Assembly: GCA_964533585.1 (NCBI GenBank) | Contig: CAZHMM010000001.1 | Coordinates: 1 to 64,000 of the forward strand | Source: Elioraea sp964533585 | GTDB lineage: Bacteria > Pseudomonadota > Alphaproteobacteria > Acetobacterales > Acetobacteraceae | Length of the DNA stretch: 64,000 bases | Direction: 5' to 3' | In this document: positions 39,098 through 48,900 of the stretch, piece after piece | How positions within the stretch are numbered: position 1 is the stretch's first letter | How the letters are laid out: each line of letters opens with the position of its first letter | Translations under genes and position numbers: made by a program | The notes under the pieces: generated by a model | Seen by the model: only the letters and a program-made list of their open reading frames with translations | Databases searched by the model: none | What the model was told of the DNA's origin: nothing

Positions 39098-39188
39098 GCG
39101 CGCGCTGCCTGGCCTGAGCGCCGCTTTGCTTTCCCGTTAACCGATTCCGCGCTATGGCGGTGCCGGACGCGCAACGGACTGAAAGCGC

Positions 39189-40208
39189 ATGGACCCGGCT
39201 GACCTCAATCTGCCCGACCTCGGCACGATCGTCCTGATCGCGCTGATCCTGCTCGGCATCGTCACGGCGCTGAAGGGCATCCGCCAAGTGCCGCAGGGCG
39301 AGGTCTGGACGGTCGAGCGCTTCCGCGCCTTCACCCGGCTGCTGAACCCGGGGATCAACTTCATCATCCCCTATATCGACACGATCGGCCGCCGTGTGAA
39401 CGTGCAGGAGATCGTGCTCGACATCCCCGAACAGGCGGTGATCACGCGCGACAACGCGACCGTCAGCGTCGACGGCATCGTCTATTACCGCGTGATGGAC
39501 CCGGCCAAGGCGGCCTATGCGGTGCAGGACCTCACCGCGGCGCTCGCCGCGCTGGCAATGACCAATATCCGCGCGGTGATCGGCGAGATGGACCTTGACG
39601 GCACGCTCTCGGGCCGCGAGCGGATCAACTCCCAGCTCCTCTCGATCCTGGACGGCGCGACCGATCCCTGGGGCGTGAAGGTCAGCCGCGTCGAGATCCG
39701 CAAGATCGAGCCGCCCGAGAACCTGATCCGGGCGATGAACCTGCAGATGACGGCCGAGCGCGAGCGCCGCGCCACCGTCGCCAAGGCGGAAGGCGAGCGC
39801 GAGGCCGAGGTGAAGCGCGCTGAGGGCGCCAAGCAGGCGCAGATTCTCGAAGCCGAGGGGCGGCTTGAGGCGGCGAAGCGCGACGCAGAGGCGCGCGAGC
39901 GGCTCGCCCTGGCCGAGGGGAACGCGACGCGCATGGTCGCCGAGGCGGCCTCCGGCGCGGGGATGGATGCGCTGCGCTACTTCATCAGCGACAAGTATGT
40001 GCGCGCCTTTGAGCGGCTGGCCGAGGCGCCGAACCAGAAGCTCGTGCTGGTGCCGATGGAGAGTGCCGGGCTCGCCGGCGGCATCGTCTCGGCGCTGGAG
40101 ATCCTGCGCGGTCCGCCGGAGGGCACACCGCCCGGTGCCGCGCCTGCGCCCCGGCCACGCCCGCCCACACCGCCTCCGGGGTCCGGGAACCCATGGACGA
40201 CGGGCTGA
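39189..40208 (+). CDS. SPFH/Band 7 (stomatin-like) membrane protein
   Basis: 339 residues with one N-terminal helix (about 10-30), an SPFH domain (TRLLNPGINFIIPYIDTIGRRVN; EIVLDIPEQAVITRDNATVSVDGIVYYRV), a long Ala/Glu/Arg coiled coil (about 175-260) and a Pro-rich tail. It resembles QmcA/paraslipin. It assembles into large rings in the inner membrane. The last 16 bp overlap the start of nfeD; stomatin-NfeD pairs work together in membrane quality control. Confidence 0.92.
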   Translation: MDPADLNLPDLGTIVLIALILLGIVTALKGIRQVPQGEVWTVERFRAFTRLLNPGINFIIPYIDTIGRRVNVQEIVLDIPEQAVITRDNATVSVDGIVYYRVMDPAKAAYAVQDLTAALAALAMTNIRAVIGEMDLDGTLSGRERINSQLLSILDGATDPWGVKVSRVEIRKIEPPENLIRAMNLQMTAERERRATVAKAEGEREAEVKRAEGAKQAQILEAEGRLEAAKRDAEARERLALAEGNATRMVAEAASGAGMDALRYFISDKYVRAFERLAEAPNQKLVLVPMESAGLAGGIVSALEILRGPPEGTPPGAAPAPRPRPPTPPPGSGNPWTTG

Positions 40209-40615
40209 TCTGGATTCTCGCCGGTCTCGTGCTGCTGATGGCCGAGATCGTCGTTCCGGGCGTGTTCCTGCTCTGGATCGGCCTCGCCGCCCTCGGCACC
40301 GGGCTGGTCACGGTCGCCTTCGCGCCGGGCTTCGCCACCAAGGTCGCGGTGTTCCTCGCGCTGCTGGCGGTCGGCATCGGCACCGCGCTGACGCTGCGCC
40401 GGCGCCAGAAACCGCAGGTGCGGGTCAACACGCCGGATGCCGGCCTGGTTGGGCGGATGGGCACCGTCACCGCGCGCACGCCCGGTGGCGCGCGGGTGCA
40501 TCTCGGTGACTCCGACTGGGCGGCACGCATCGCCGGCGAGGCCGAGGTCGGCGATACCGTGCGGGTCGATGGCGTCGACGGCACCACGCTCGTCGTGAGC
40601 CGCGTCGGGCATTAG
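40193..40615 (+). CDS. NfeD family protein (short, membrane plus OB-fold)
   Basis: 140 residues: two to three hydrophobic helices (about 4-75) followed by a small OB-fold domain (about 80-140; GRMGTVTARTPGGARVHLGDSDWAARI, GDTVRVDGVDGTTLVV). It lacks the N-terminal serine protease domain of long NfeD proteins, so it is the NfeD1b type that partners the overlapping SPFH protein. Its stop overlaps the convergent cupin stop. Confidence 0.92.
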   Translation: MDDGLIWILAGLVLLMAEIVVPGVFLLWIGLAALGTGLVTVAFAPGFATKVAVFLALLAVGIGTALTLRRRQKPQVRVNTPDAGLVGRMGTVTARTPGGARVHLGDSDWAARIAGEAEVGDTVRVDGVDGTTLVVSRVGH

Positions 40616-41136
40616 GTCGGTCCGGCCCCCCCACCCGGCCGGCCGAGCGACTGATCCGCCCAGCCGAACACGGTGTTGCGTTCGATCTCGGCGACGTTCT
40701 CCGGCCGCGGGAAGGGGGCCGGCGCCGGCTCGCCCTCCTCGCGCGGCCGCCCGATCGCGGCGAAGAACCGCTCAAGCCCGCCCGGCAGCAGCACCCAGAC
40801 GAAGGTCATCGGCCCTTCGCCGGTGTTGATGAAGGCGTGCCGCCGCCCCTTGCCGATGAACACGGTCGTGCCCGGCCGCGCGGGGTGCTCGGCGCCGTCG
40901 AGGCGGATCGTGCCGGCGCCGGCGACGAAATGGATGATCTCCTCCTGCGCCGGATGATCGTGCTCGCGCACGTGACAGCCCGGGTCGACCGTCTGCATGC
41001 CCATCGCGAAGGGAGTGTCGGCGCGCACGACCGACGGATCGAGGATGCAGCGCACGAAGCCATTCGCCGGCACCGGCTGCCAGAAGCTGCGCGCCTCCTC
41101 CGGCTGGATCACGCGCGCGTCCGTCTCGCTGTCCAT
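40612..41136 (-). CDS. Cupin domain-containing protein
   Basis: 174 residues with a conserved beta-barrel and metal ligands in VREHDHPAQEEIIHFV (two His, Glu) and GRRHAFINTGEGPMTFVW (His). The C-terminal ~45 residues are Pro/Gly/Ala-rich. The substrate is unknown; single-domain cupins like this can be isomerases, dioxygenases or sensors. It is a single-gene unit. Confidence 0.8.
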   Translation of the reverse strand: MDSETDARVIQPEEARSFWQPVPANGFVRCILDPSVVRADTPFAMGMQTVDPGCHVREHDHPAQEEIIHFVAGAGTIRLDGAEHPARPGTTVFIGKGRRHAFINTGEGPMTFVWVLLPGGLERFFAAIGRPREEGEPAPAPFPRPENVAEIERNTVFGWADQSLGRPGGGAGPT

Positions 41137-41272
41137 CGGTCGGTCCTCCCCGTCGCTCAGGCCATCATGCCTCGTCGCTGCCTGCTGCGAGAACCCCGCG
41201 CTTCGGGCCGCGGCTTACTGTTGCTTAATCGCTCGGCAGTAGTCTGCTGATCCCCAGGACCAGGGTGATCCG

Positions 41273-43111
41273 ATGCGCACGCGAGCCGGGCTTCTGCCGC
41301 TTCTCGTCGCCGCCAACCTCACGGTTCTCGCATCGGCGGCGTTCGTCGGCTGGCGGATGACCGACTCCTACGAGGCCGCGTTCGACGCGTTCCGCCAAGC
41401 TGCGGCGCAGGAGATGCTCGACGCGCGCATCGCCGCCGAGCTGTGGGACAGGCATGGCGCCGAGGTCGCGGCCCTCGCCCAGCAGATCGCCGGCGGCCAG
41501 GCGCTGCGCCAGGCTGTCACCGCGCGCGACCGCGCTGCCCTCGAGCCGCTGCTGGGCGAGGAATGGCGCCGCGGCGTCGTCAGTTCGGGCACGATCACGC
41601 TGCTCGGCCTCGGCCTCTACGCGCCGGACTTCACGCCGATCGCCGCTCGGTGGCGCGCGGGCACCGAACAGCTCGACCCGTCGATCATCGCCGCCGCCTC
41701 GCCCCGTCAGGGTGCGGAGCGGCTGCGTACCCTGGCGCGCAGCTGGCTCTCCGACGGCCAGCCTCGCCTGACCGTGCTCGTGCCGGTCGGCGGCGTCCGC
41801 CTCGTCGGCTATCTTGCGGTGACGGTCGATCCCTTGCCGTCGCTCGCTGGCCTGGACTCGGCGCTGTCGATGGCGCTGACGGTCCGCCGCATCACCGATG
41901 GTGCCGCGCTGCTCGCGCCAACCAACGTCGCGCCGCCCGAGCCGTCGCAGGCCGGGGTGTCCCGTCTGACGCTGCATGGTCTGGACCGCGCCCCGCTCGC
42001 CACCGTCGAGGCGGTGGCCGATCTCTCGGCGCTGCGCAGGACGCTTGGCGGCATCCGCGATGGCGCGCTTGCGACCTTCCTGTCGGTGTCCGGCAGCGTG
42101 GCCCTGCTGGCGACGGTGGTGGTTGGGCTGGCGGTGCGCCGCGCGCGGCAGGCCTCCGCCACGGCTGCCGCCGCGCTCGCCGAGCGCGAGGCCGAGGCGC
42201 ACCGGGTCGAGGCCGAGCGGACCGAGGCGCAGCGTCGCGCCGAACAGGAGGCGGCTGCGGCGCGCGAGGCGGAGACACGCCGGATGGCCGAGACGATCCG
42301 CGCGCGCGTGCAGGGCGCCGTGCGCGGGATCGAGGCCGAGGCCGCGACGCTGCGGGCGGCGGCGGAGTCGCTCACGGCCCAGTCGCGCGCGACGCGCGAG
42401 ACCGCCGGATCGGTCGCGCAGGTCTGCGACGCTGCCCAGGCCGAGGCGGATCAGGTGGCCCAGGAATGCCGCCGCGTCGCCGAGAGCGTGGCCGCGGTCG
42501 CGCGCGGCTGCGCGCAGGCGGCGGAGCGTGCGGCCGGCGCGGTGCGACGCGCGACCGAGGTCGCTGCCTCGGTCGAGCGGCTGACCACTGCCTCCGGCGA
42601 GATCGGCCGCGTGCTCGACCTGATCGGCGAGATCGCCGGCCGCACCACGCTGCTCGCGCTGAACGCCACGATCGAGGCGGCGCGCGCGGGCGAAGCCGGC
42701 AAGGGCTTCGCCGTGGTTGCCTCCGAGGTGAAGCAGCTCGCTGGCCAGACCGCACGCGCCACCGCCGAGATCGGCACGCGCGTCGCTGCCATCCGCGACG
42801 GCACGGGCGACACCGCTTCGGCACTCGCCACCATCGGCGGCGAGATCCGCGCGATCGATGCCGTGCTGGCCGAACTGGTCGCCACGGTCGAGGCGCAGAC
42901 CCAGGCAGTGCGCGGCATCGCGGCCGGGGCAGCGAAGGTCGCCGGCGGCTCGGCGGGCGCGCGTCAGGGCATGCAGACGCTCGATCGCTCTGTCGTCGCC
43001 GCGGATGCCGCGGTGGTCGAGGTCGCGCAGGGCATCACGGCGCTGGGCGAGGAGGTGGCTGCGTTGGATCGCGACGTCACGGAGGTGATCGCCGAACTCA
43101 ACGCGGCATGA
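41273..43111 (+). CDS. Methyl-accepting chemotaxis-type receptor, HAMP domain not recognisable
   Basis: 612 residues. A first transmembrane helix (about 8-28), a periplasmic sensor of ~230 residues, a second helix (about 262-288), then a long Ala/Glu/Arg coiled coil and the signalling domain with the hairpin tip GRTTLLALNATIEAARAGEAGKGFAVVASEVKQLA. No HAMP signature follows the second helix; the coil begins directly at RRARQASATAAAALAEREAE. No methylation or chemotaxis genes lie nearby. Ligand unknown. Confidence 0.9.
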   Translation: MRTRAGLLPLLVAANLTVLASAAFVGWRMTDSYEAAFDAFRQAAAQEMLDARIAAELWDRHGAEVAALAQQIAGGQALRQAVTARDRAALEPLLGEEWRRGVVSSGTITLLGLGLYAPDFTPIAARWRAGTEQLDPSIIAAASPRQGAERLRTLARSWLSDGQPRLTVLVPVGGVRLVGYLAVTVDPLPSLAGLDSALSMALTVRRITDGAALLAPTNVAPPEPSQAGVSRLTLHGLDRAPLATVEAVADLSALRRTLGGIRDGALATFLSVSGSVALLATVVVGLAVRRARQASATAAAALAEREAEAHRVEAERTEAQRRAEQEAAAAREAETRRMAETIRARVQGAVRGIEAEAATLRAAAESLTAQSRATRETAGSVAQVCDAAQAEADQVAQECRRVAESVAAVARGCAQAAERAAGAVRRATEVAASVERLTTASGEIGRVLDLIGEIAGRTTLLALNATIEAARAGEAGKGFAVVASEVKQLAGQTARATAEIGTRVAAIRDGTGDTASALATIGGEIRAIDAVLAELVATVEAQTQAVRGIAAGAAKVAGGSAGARQGMQTLDRSVVAADAAVVEVAQGITALGEEVAALDRDVTEVIAELNAA

Positions 43112-43167
43112 CGGGTCGGGGGCAGAACGCCTCGCACAGCCAACACGGCAGTCACAGGAGACGAGAG

Positions 43168-43587
43168 ATGAACCGCAGAGTTTTCGCCGCCGCCCTGGTC
43201 GGGCTCACGCTCGGCGTGTCGGGCGCGCGCGCCGATGCGCCGATGTCGATCACCGGCGCGACCACGGTCGACGCCAAGGCCATCATCGCGCTGATGGAGA
43301 GCAAGCCCGACCTGGTGATCATCGACAACCGCCGCGCCGAGGACTACGCGAACGGCTTCATCGAGGGCGCGGTGCGCGTGCTCGACACCGACATGACCGA
43401 GGCGGTGCTGGCAAGCCACGTCAAGACCAAGGCCACGCCGGTGCTGTTCTACTGCAACGGCGTGAAGTGCGGCCGCGCCGCCAAGGCCACCGAGATGGCG
43501 GTGTCCTGGGGCTACACCCAGGTGCACTACTATGCGCTCGGCATGGAGGAGTGGCGGGCGCTCGGCCTGCCGGTCGCCGGCCCCTGA
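43168..43587 (+). CDS. Periplasmic rhodanese-like protein
   Basis: 139 residues with a signal peptide (NRRVFAAALVGLTLGVSGARA) and one rhodanese domain: VIIDNRRAEDYANGFIEGAV, then FYCNGVKCGRA, where Cys96 fits the catalytic position and Cys101 lies in the loop. The protein probably carries persulfide sulfur or serves a thiol role in the periplasm. It follows the chemoreceptor by 56 bp, perhaps on the same transcript. Confidence 0.88.
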   Translation: MNRRVFAAALVGLTLGVSGARADAPMSITGATTVDAKAIIALMESKPDLVIIDNRRAEDYANGFIEGAVRVLDTDMTEAVLASHVKTKATPVLFYCNGVKCGRAAKATEMAVSWGYTQVHYYALGMEEWRALGLPVAGP

Positions 43588-43593
43588 TCGCGA

Positions 43594-43617
43594 CGGCCCG
43601 CGCTTCGGCGCGGGCCG
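43594..43617. terminator. Bidirectional GC hairpin with TTCG loop
   Basis: Perfect 10-bp stem (43594-43603 with 43608-43617) closed by a TTCG tetraloop, between the convergent rhodanese and aminotransferase genes. There is no long T run; on the plus strand CTTCC follows. A very stable hairpin in this position is a probable terminator for both genes. Confidence 0.65.
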
Positions 43618-43623
43618 CTTCCG

Positions 43624-44955
43624 CTATGCTGCGGCCTGCGCCGCAGCGTGATCCCGCAGCACGCGCGCATGCGTGCGCAGCACATCGGCGAAGGCCGCGA
43701 CCAGCGCGTCGTCGTCCGCTGGCGTCTGCGGCAGGCTCAGTGTCATGAAGCCGCGCCGCGCCATGTAGATGCCGCGCGCGATCAGCGCCAGATGGATCAG
43801 CGCGCGCGCCTCCTTCGCCTCCGGCGCGTCCTCGGCGGTGGTGATCGCCCGGTCGGTCGGGTGGATGCCGATCATGCTGCCAAGCCCTGTCGCCCGTACC
43901 GGCACCTCCGCCGCAACCGCTGCCTCGTTCAGCCGTCCGCGCAGCCGTTCGCCGCGCGCGAACAGCGCCTCGGCCGCGGCGGGCGTGAACACCTCGCTCA
44001 GTCCCGCGTATCCGGCCGCCATCGAGGTGACGTTGTTGTTGAACGTGCCCGCATGCGCGAAGGCGTCGGGACGGTACGGGTCGTAGCGCTCCATCAGCTC
44101 GGCGCGCCCGCCGAACGCGCCGAAGCTGAACCCGCCGCCGAGATACTTGCCGAAGGTCGTCAGATCGGGAGTGATGCCGAGCAGCCCCTGCACGCCGCCC
44201 CGGCCATGGCGCGAGGTCATCACCTCATCGAGGATCAGCAGGATGCCGTGGCGTGTGGTGAGTTCCCGCAGCCCGCGCAGGAATTCGGGCGTGGCCGGGA
44301 TCGCACCCGCCCCGCCCATCACCGGCTCGACGATCGCGCAGGCGAACTGATCGGCGCCCTCGCGCAGCAGCGCCTCGACCGAGGCGAGGTCGTTGTAGCG
44401 GGCGAGCGCGAAGTCGAACGGCGCATTGGTCAGCACGCCCGGCTTCAGCGTCAGCACGCCGCCGTGATAGCCGCCGCGGAAGCCCAGCACGCGCTTCCGT
44501 CCGCTCGCCGCGATCGCGGTGACCAGCGCCATCAGGTTGGCCTCGGTGCCGCTGTTGGTGAAGCGGATGCGCTCGACCGAGGGGAACCGCGAGGCGATCG
44601 CAGCGGCGAGCTTCGCCTCGTACATGTTCGGCCCGCCGAGCACGATCCCGCCCTCGATCGCGCCCTTCGCCGCGGCGACGATCACCGGATGCGAGTGCCC
44701 GTAGAGGCCGGCCGAATACTCGCCGAGGAAGTCGCGATAGCTGTGCCCGTCGAGATCCGTGACGGTCGCGCCCTCTCCTCGCGCGAAGGCGAGCGGGAAG
44801 GGCGTGTAGTGCAGCACCGTGCGGGTGTTGCCGCCCGGCATCACGGCGGCGGCGGCGAGCGCACGCTCGCGCGAACGGGGGTTGGCCGCCGTGAAGCGCG
44901 CCTCCTCCTCGGCGAGGGCATCCGCGAGCGACCAGTTGGCGGCGAGCGTCGTCAT
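43624..44955 (-). CDS. Class III PLP aminotransferase, glutamate-1-semialdehyde aminomutase-like
   Basis: 443 residues with class III blocks: PGGNTRTVLHYTPFPL, DLDGHSYRDFLGEYSAGLYGHSHP, RFTNSGTEANLMAL, ILDEVMTSRHG and the PLP lysine in LTTFGKYLGGGFSFGAFGG. The overall pattern is closest to HemL-like aspartate/other transaminases of the GSA-AT group, but the neighbourhood (no heme genes) and the catabolic genes downstream speak against heme synthesis. The substrate is not determined. Confidence 0.87.
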   Translation of the reverse strand: MTTLAANWSLADALAEEEARFTAANPRSRERALAAAAVMPGGNTRTVLHYTPFPLAFARGEGATVTDLDGHSYRDFLGEYSAGLYGHSHPVIVAAAKGAIEGGIVLGGPNMYEAKLAAAIASRFPSVERIRFTNSGTEANLMALVTAIAASGRKRVLGFRGGYHGGVLTLKPGVLTNAPFDFALARYNDLASVEALLREGADQFACAIVEPVMGGAGAIPATPEFLRGLRELTTRHGILLILDEVMTSRHGRGGVQGLLGITPDLTTFGKYLGGGFSFGAFGGRAELMERYDPYRPDAFAHAGTFNNNVTSMAAGYAGLSEVFTPAAAEALFARGERLRGRLNEAAVAAEVPVRATGLGSMIGIHPTDRAITTAEDAPEAKEARALIHLALIARGIYMARRGFMTLSLPQTPADDDALVAAFADVLRTHARVLRDHAAAQAAA

Positions 44956-45025
44956 CGGCCAGTCTCCCTCCTGAAGGCGGCAGGATGGCATGCCGGGATC
45001 ACAGCGCAACCGGAGGAGACCGCCG

Positions 45026-45811
45026 ATGCGGCTTGACGGCACGATCGCGGCAGTGGTGACGGGGGGCGCGTCCGGGCTCGGCGAGGCGAGCGTGCGGCGG
45101 CTCGCGGCGGCGGGGGCGCGTGTCGCCGTGCTCGATCTCGACGCGGCGCGGGGCGAGGCGGTCGCGGCCGCGGCGGGCGGGCGGTTCATCCGCTGCGATG
45201 TCAGCGATACCGACTCGGTGGCCGGCGCGCTGGCCGAGGCCGAGGCGGCGCACGGGCCGGCGCGCGTCGCCGTCGCCTGCGCCGGCATCGCCCCGGCGCA
45301 GCGGCTGGTTCGGCGCGACCGTGCGAGCGGCGCGCCGAAGCCGCACGACCTCGCGCTGTTCGAGCGCGTGATCGCCGTGAACCTGCTCGGCGCGGTGCGG
45401 CTCGCCACGCACGCCGCGGCGGCAATGGCGGCGCTCGCTCCGCTCGGCGAGGATCAGGAGCGCGGCGTGATCGTGCTCGCCGCCTCGATCGCGGCCGAGG
45501 ACGGGCAGATCGGCCAGGCCGCCTATGCCGCCAGCAAGGGCGGCGTGCTCGGCTTCACCTTGCCGGCGGCGCGCGATCTCGCCGAATGGGGCATCCGCGT
45601 CGTCAGCATCATGCCCGGGGTCTTCCGCACGCCGATGGTCGCTGGCCTGCCGCAGGAGGTGCAGGCCGCGCTCGGCGCACAGGTGCCGTTCCCGCGCCGG
45701 CTCGGCCGGCCGGAGGAGTTCGCCCGGCTGGTGGCCGAGATCGTCGAGAATCCGATGCTGAACGGCGCTGGGCTCCGGCTCGATGGCGCGCTGCGCATGC
45801 CCCCGCGCTGA
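45026..45811 (+). CDS. HSD10-like short-chain 3-hydroxyacyl-CoA dehydrogenase
   Basis: 261 residues. Besides the SDR motifs (TGGASGLG, YAASKGG), the C-terminal pattern GQAAYAASKGGVLGFTLPAAR, PGVFRTPMVAGLP, PFPRRLGRPEEFA and NGAGLRLDGALRMPPR is characteristic of type II 3-hydroxyacyl-CoA dehydrogenases (HSD17B10), which act on short branched acyl-CoA from isoleucine. ATG 45026 follows CGGAGGAG. It is divergent from the aminotransferase and 160 bp before the oxidoreductase. Confidence 0.87.
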   Translation: MRLDGTIAAVVTGGASGLGEASVRRLAAAGARVAVLDLDAARGEAVAAAAGGRFIRCDVSDTDSVAGALAEAEAAHGPARVAVACAGIAPAQRLVRRDRASGAPKPHDLALFERVIAVNLLGAVRLATHAAAAMAALAPLGEDQERGVIVLAASIAAEDGQIGQAAYAASKGGVLGFTLPAARDLAEWGIRVVSIMPGVFRTPMVAGLPQEVQAALGAQVPFPRRLGRPEEFARLVAEIVENPMLNGAGLRLDGALRMPPR

Positions 45812-45971
45812 CGCGTGGCGGCGACAGGGCGTTGCCGGAGCGATGCAGCAAAACGGCGCGGGATTGCGGCGATGCGGCCGACTCGACAAGGACATGACGG
45901 GGGGTTTTCGGTTAACTTTATTCCCCTAGAGGCTTGGCCGCGTCGTGCGGTCTGACGGGAGGCGGTGCTGC

Positions 45972-48900
45972 ATGGATTCGCTCAGCGGTCACGCACCCAT
46001 CACACTTGAAAGCCGGTTCGTCGATCTCGATGCGCCGGTGCTGCTCACGGGCATCCAGGCGCTGGTGCGCCTGCTGCTCGAACAGTCGCGGCTCGACCGG
46101 ATGGCGGGGCTGCGCACGGCGGGGCTCGTCTCCGGCTATCGTGGCTCTCCGCTGGGTGGGCTCGACAAGGAACTCTGGCACCAGCGCACGCTGCTCGACG
46201 CACACGACATCCGCTTCCAGCCCGGGCTCAACGAGGATCTCGGCGCCACCATGCTGTGGGGCGCGCAGATGGTGGACGTCTTCCCCGGCAAGCGGTTCGA
46301 TGGCGTGTTCACGCTCTGGTACGGCAAGGGCCCGGGCGTCGATCGTTCGGGCGATGCGCTGCGCCACGTGAACTACTTCGGCACGGCGAAGCATGGCGGC
46401 GCGATCGCAGTGGCGGGCGACGACCATGCCGCGCAGTCCTCCGTCCTGCCGCACCAGACCGACCAGATCTTCGAGGCGGTGATGATCCCGGTGCTGAACC
46501 CGGCCGGGGTCGAGGAGGTGCTCTCGTTCGGCCTCACGGGCCTCGCGATGAGCCGGTTCTCCGGGCTCTGGGTCGGGCTGAAGACCATCGCCGAGACGGT
46601 CGAGGGGGCCGCGACCTTCATCGTTCCGGCATCACGCCGTTACGAGATCCCGACGGATGCTGCGATCCCGCCGCACGGGCTGAACCTCGACCCCACGCTG
46701 CGCTGGCCCGCGCAGCGCGCCGAGCTTGAACGCCGCGTGGTCGAGGAGCGGCTGCCCGCCGCGGTCGCCTTCGCGCGCGCCAATGCGCTCGACCGCGTGC
46801 TCTGGGGCCATCCGGACGCGCCGATCGGCATCGTCACCACGGGCAAGGCGCATCTCGACGTGCTGCGCGCGCTCGATGATCTCGGTCTGCCGCCCGCGCG
46901 GGCGGCCGAGGCCGGTATCGCGCTCTACAAGGTGGCGATGACCTGGCCGCTCGAGCGGGAGGGTCTGCTCCGCTTCGCCACCGGCAAGCGCGCGATCCTG
47001 GTCGTGGAGGAGAAGCGCAGCCTGGTCGAGTGGCAGGCGCGCGACGTGCTCTACAACGTGCCGGCGGACCGGCGACCGGCGATCGCCGGCAAGGTCGGGC
47101 TGAACGGCGCGAAGCTGCTGCCGGAGGCGGGCGAGTTCTCCCCGGCGATCGTCGCCGGTGCGCTGGCGCGCTTCCTCGGCACGCTCGGCATCACCGCCGC
47201 GCCGCCGGTGCTCGACCTGCCGCCGCCGGCGGAGCCACTGAAGCGCGCCCCGTTCTTCTGCGCTGGCTGCCCGCACAACACGTCGACTGCGGTGCCGGAG
47301 GGATCGCAGGCGCTCGGCGGGATCGGCTGCCACACGCTCGCCCTCGGCGAGATCGGCCGCGCCAAGACCGTGACGCATATGGGCGCCGAGGGTGTGACCT
47401 GGGTCGGGCTCGCGCCCTTCACCGAACTCCCGCACATGTTCGTCAACATGGGCGACGGCACGTATCAGCACTCCGGCGTGCTGGCGATCCGTCAGGCCGT
47501 GCTCGCCGGCACCACCATGACCTACAAGCTGCTCTACAACTCCGCGGTGGCGATGACCGGTGGACAGCCGGTCGATGGCGGGCCGAGCGTCGCGCAGATC
47601 GCCACCCAGCTCGCTGCCGAAGGTGTCACCCGCATCGCCGTGCTCGCCGATGATGTCGCCCGGCTGCCCGCTGCCCGTGACCTTCCGCCCGGCACCGAGC
47701 GGCACGCACGTGGCGCGCTCGGCGACGTGCAGCGCCGGTTCCGCACCATGCCGGGCGTCACCGTCATCATCTACGACCAGATCTGCGCGACCGAGAAGCG
47801 GCGCAAGCGCAAGCGCGGCGCCATGGCCGTGCCGGACGTGTCGGTGGTGATCAACGAGCGCGTCTGCGAGAACTGCGGCGACTGCACCGTGCAGTCGAAC
47901 TGCGTGGCGGTCGAGCCGGTCGAGACGCCCTATGGCCGCAAGCGCCGCATCTCGCCCTCGACCTGCAACACCGATCTCTCCTGCCTGAAGGGCTTCTGCC
48001 CGTCCTTCGTCACCGTCGGTGCGGCGCGCACGCCGCCCAAGCCGAGTGCCCGCATCCTGGAGATGGAGGCGGAATTCGCGCGCAACCTGCCGGCGCCGCT
48101 GCTTGGCACGCTGGGCGACCGCCCATGGCGGGCGCTGTTCGCCGGCGTCGGCGGCGGCGGCATCGTCACCACCGGGGCGATCGTCGCGATGGCAGCACAT
48201 CTCGAGGGCCGGGCGGTGCGCACGCTCGACTTCACGGGGCTTGCGCAGAAGAACGGCGCGGTGGTCGGGCATGTGCAGGTGGCGCGCGACGAGGCTGTGC
48301 TCGATGTCGCGCGCGTGCCGGTGCGGGGGGCCGACCTGATGCTTGCGGCCGACATGGCGGTCGCGGCGGGGCGCGATGTGCTGCCGCGCGTGAAGCATGA
48401 CGCGGCCGTGATCGGCAATGGCACGCTCGCCGCGGTCGCCGCGCTGGTACGCGATCCCGACGTCGCGCTCGATTCGGCGTGGCACCGGGGCGCGATCGAG
48501 GCGGCGGTTCCCGAAGGGGTCGCGCTCTGGCTCGACGCCGCTCGCATCGCCGAGGTGCTGTTCGGCGAGGCGCAGGCGATGAACACGATCCTGCTGGGTG
48601 CTGCGTTCCAGCGCGGCCGCGTGCCGATGCGCGAGGCGAGCATCCTGCGCGCGGTCGAGCTGAACGGTGCGGCGGTCGAGGTGAACCGACGCGCGTTTCT
48701 CTGGGGCCGTGCGCTCGGCCACGACCCCAAGCTTGCCGAGGCGCTGCTCGTGACCCCGCGTGCGCCGGACTCGCTCGATGCGCTGATCGCCGAACGTGCG
48801 GCCGAACTGGCCCGATACCAGGATGATCGGCTCGCGGCGCGCTACCGCGCACTGGTCGAGCAGGCAGCGGCGCGCGAGGCCGAGATCGCCGGCAGTCCGG

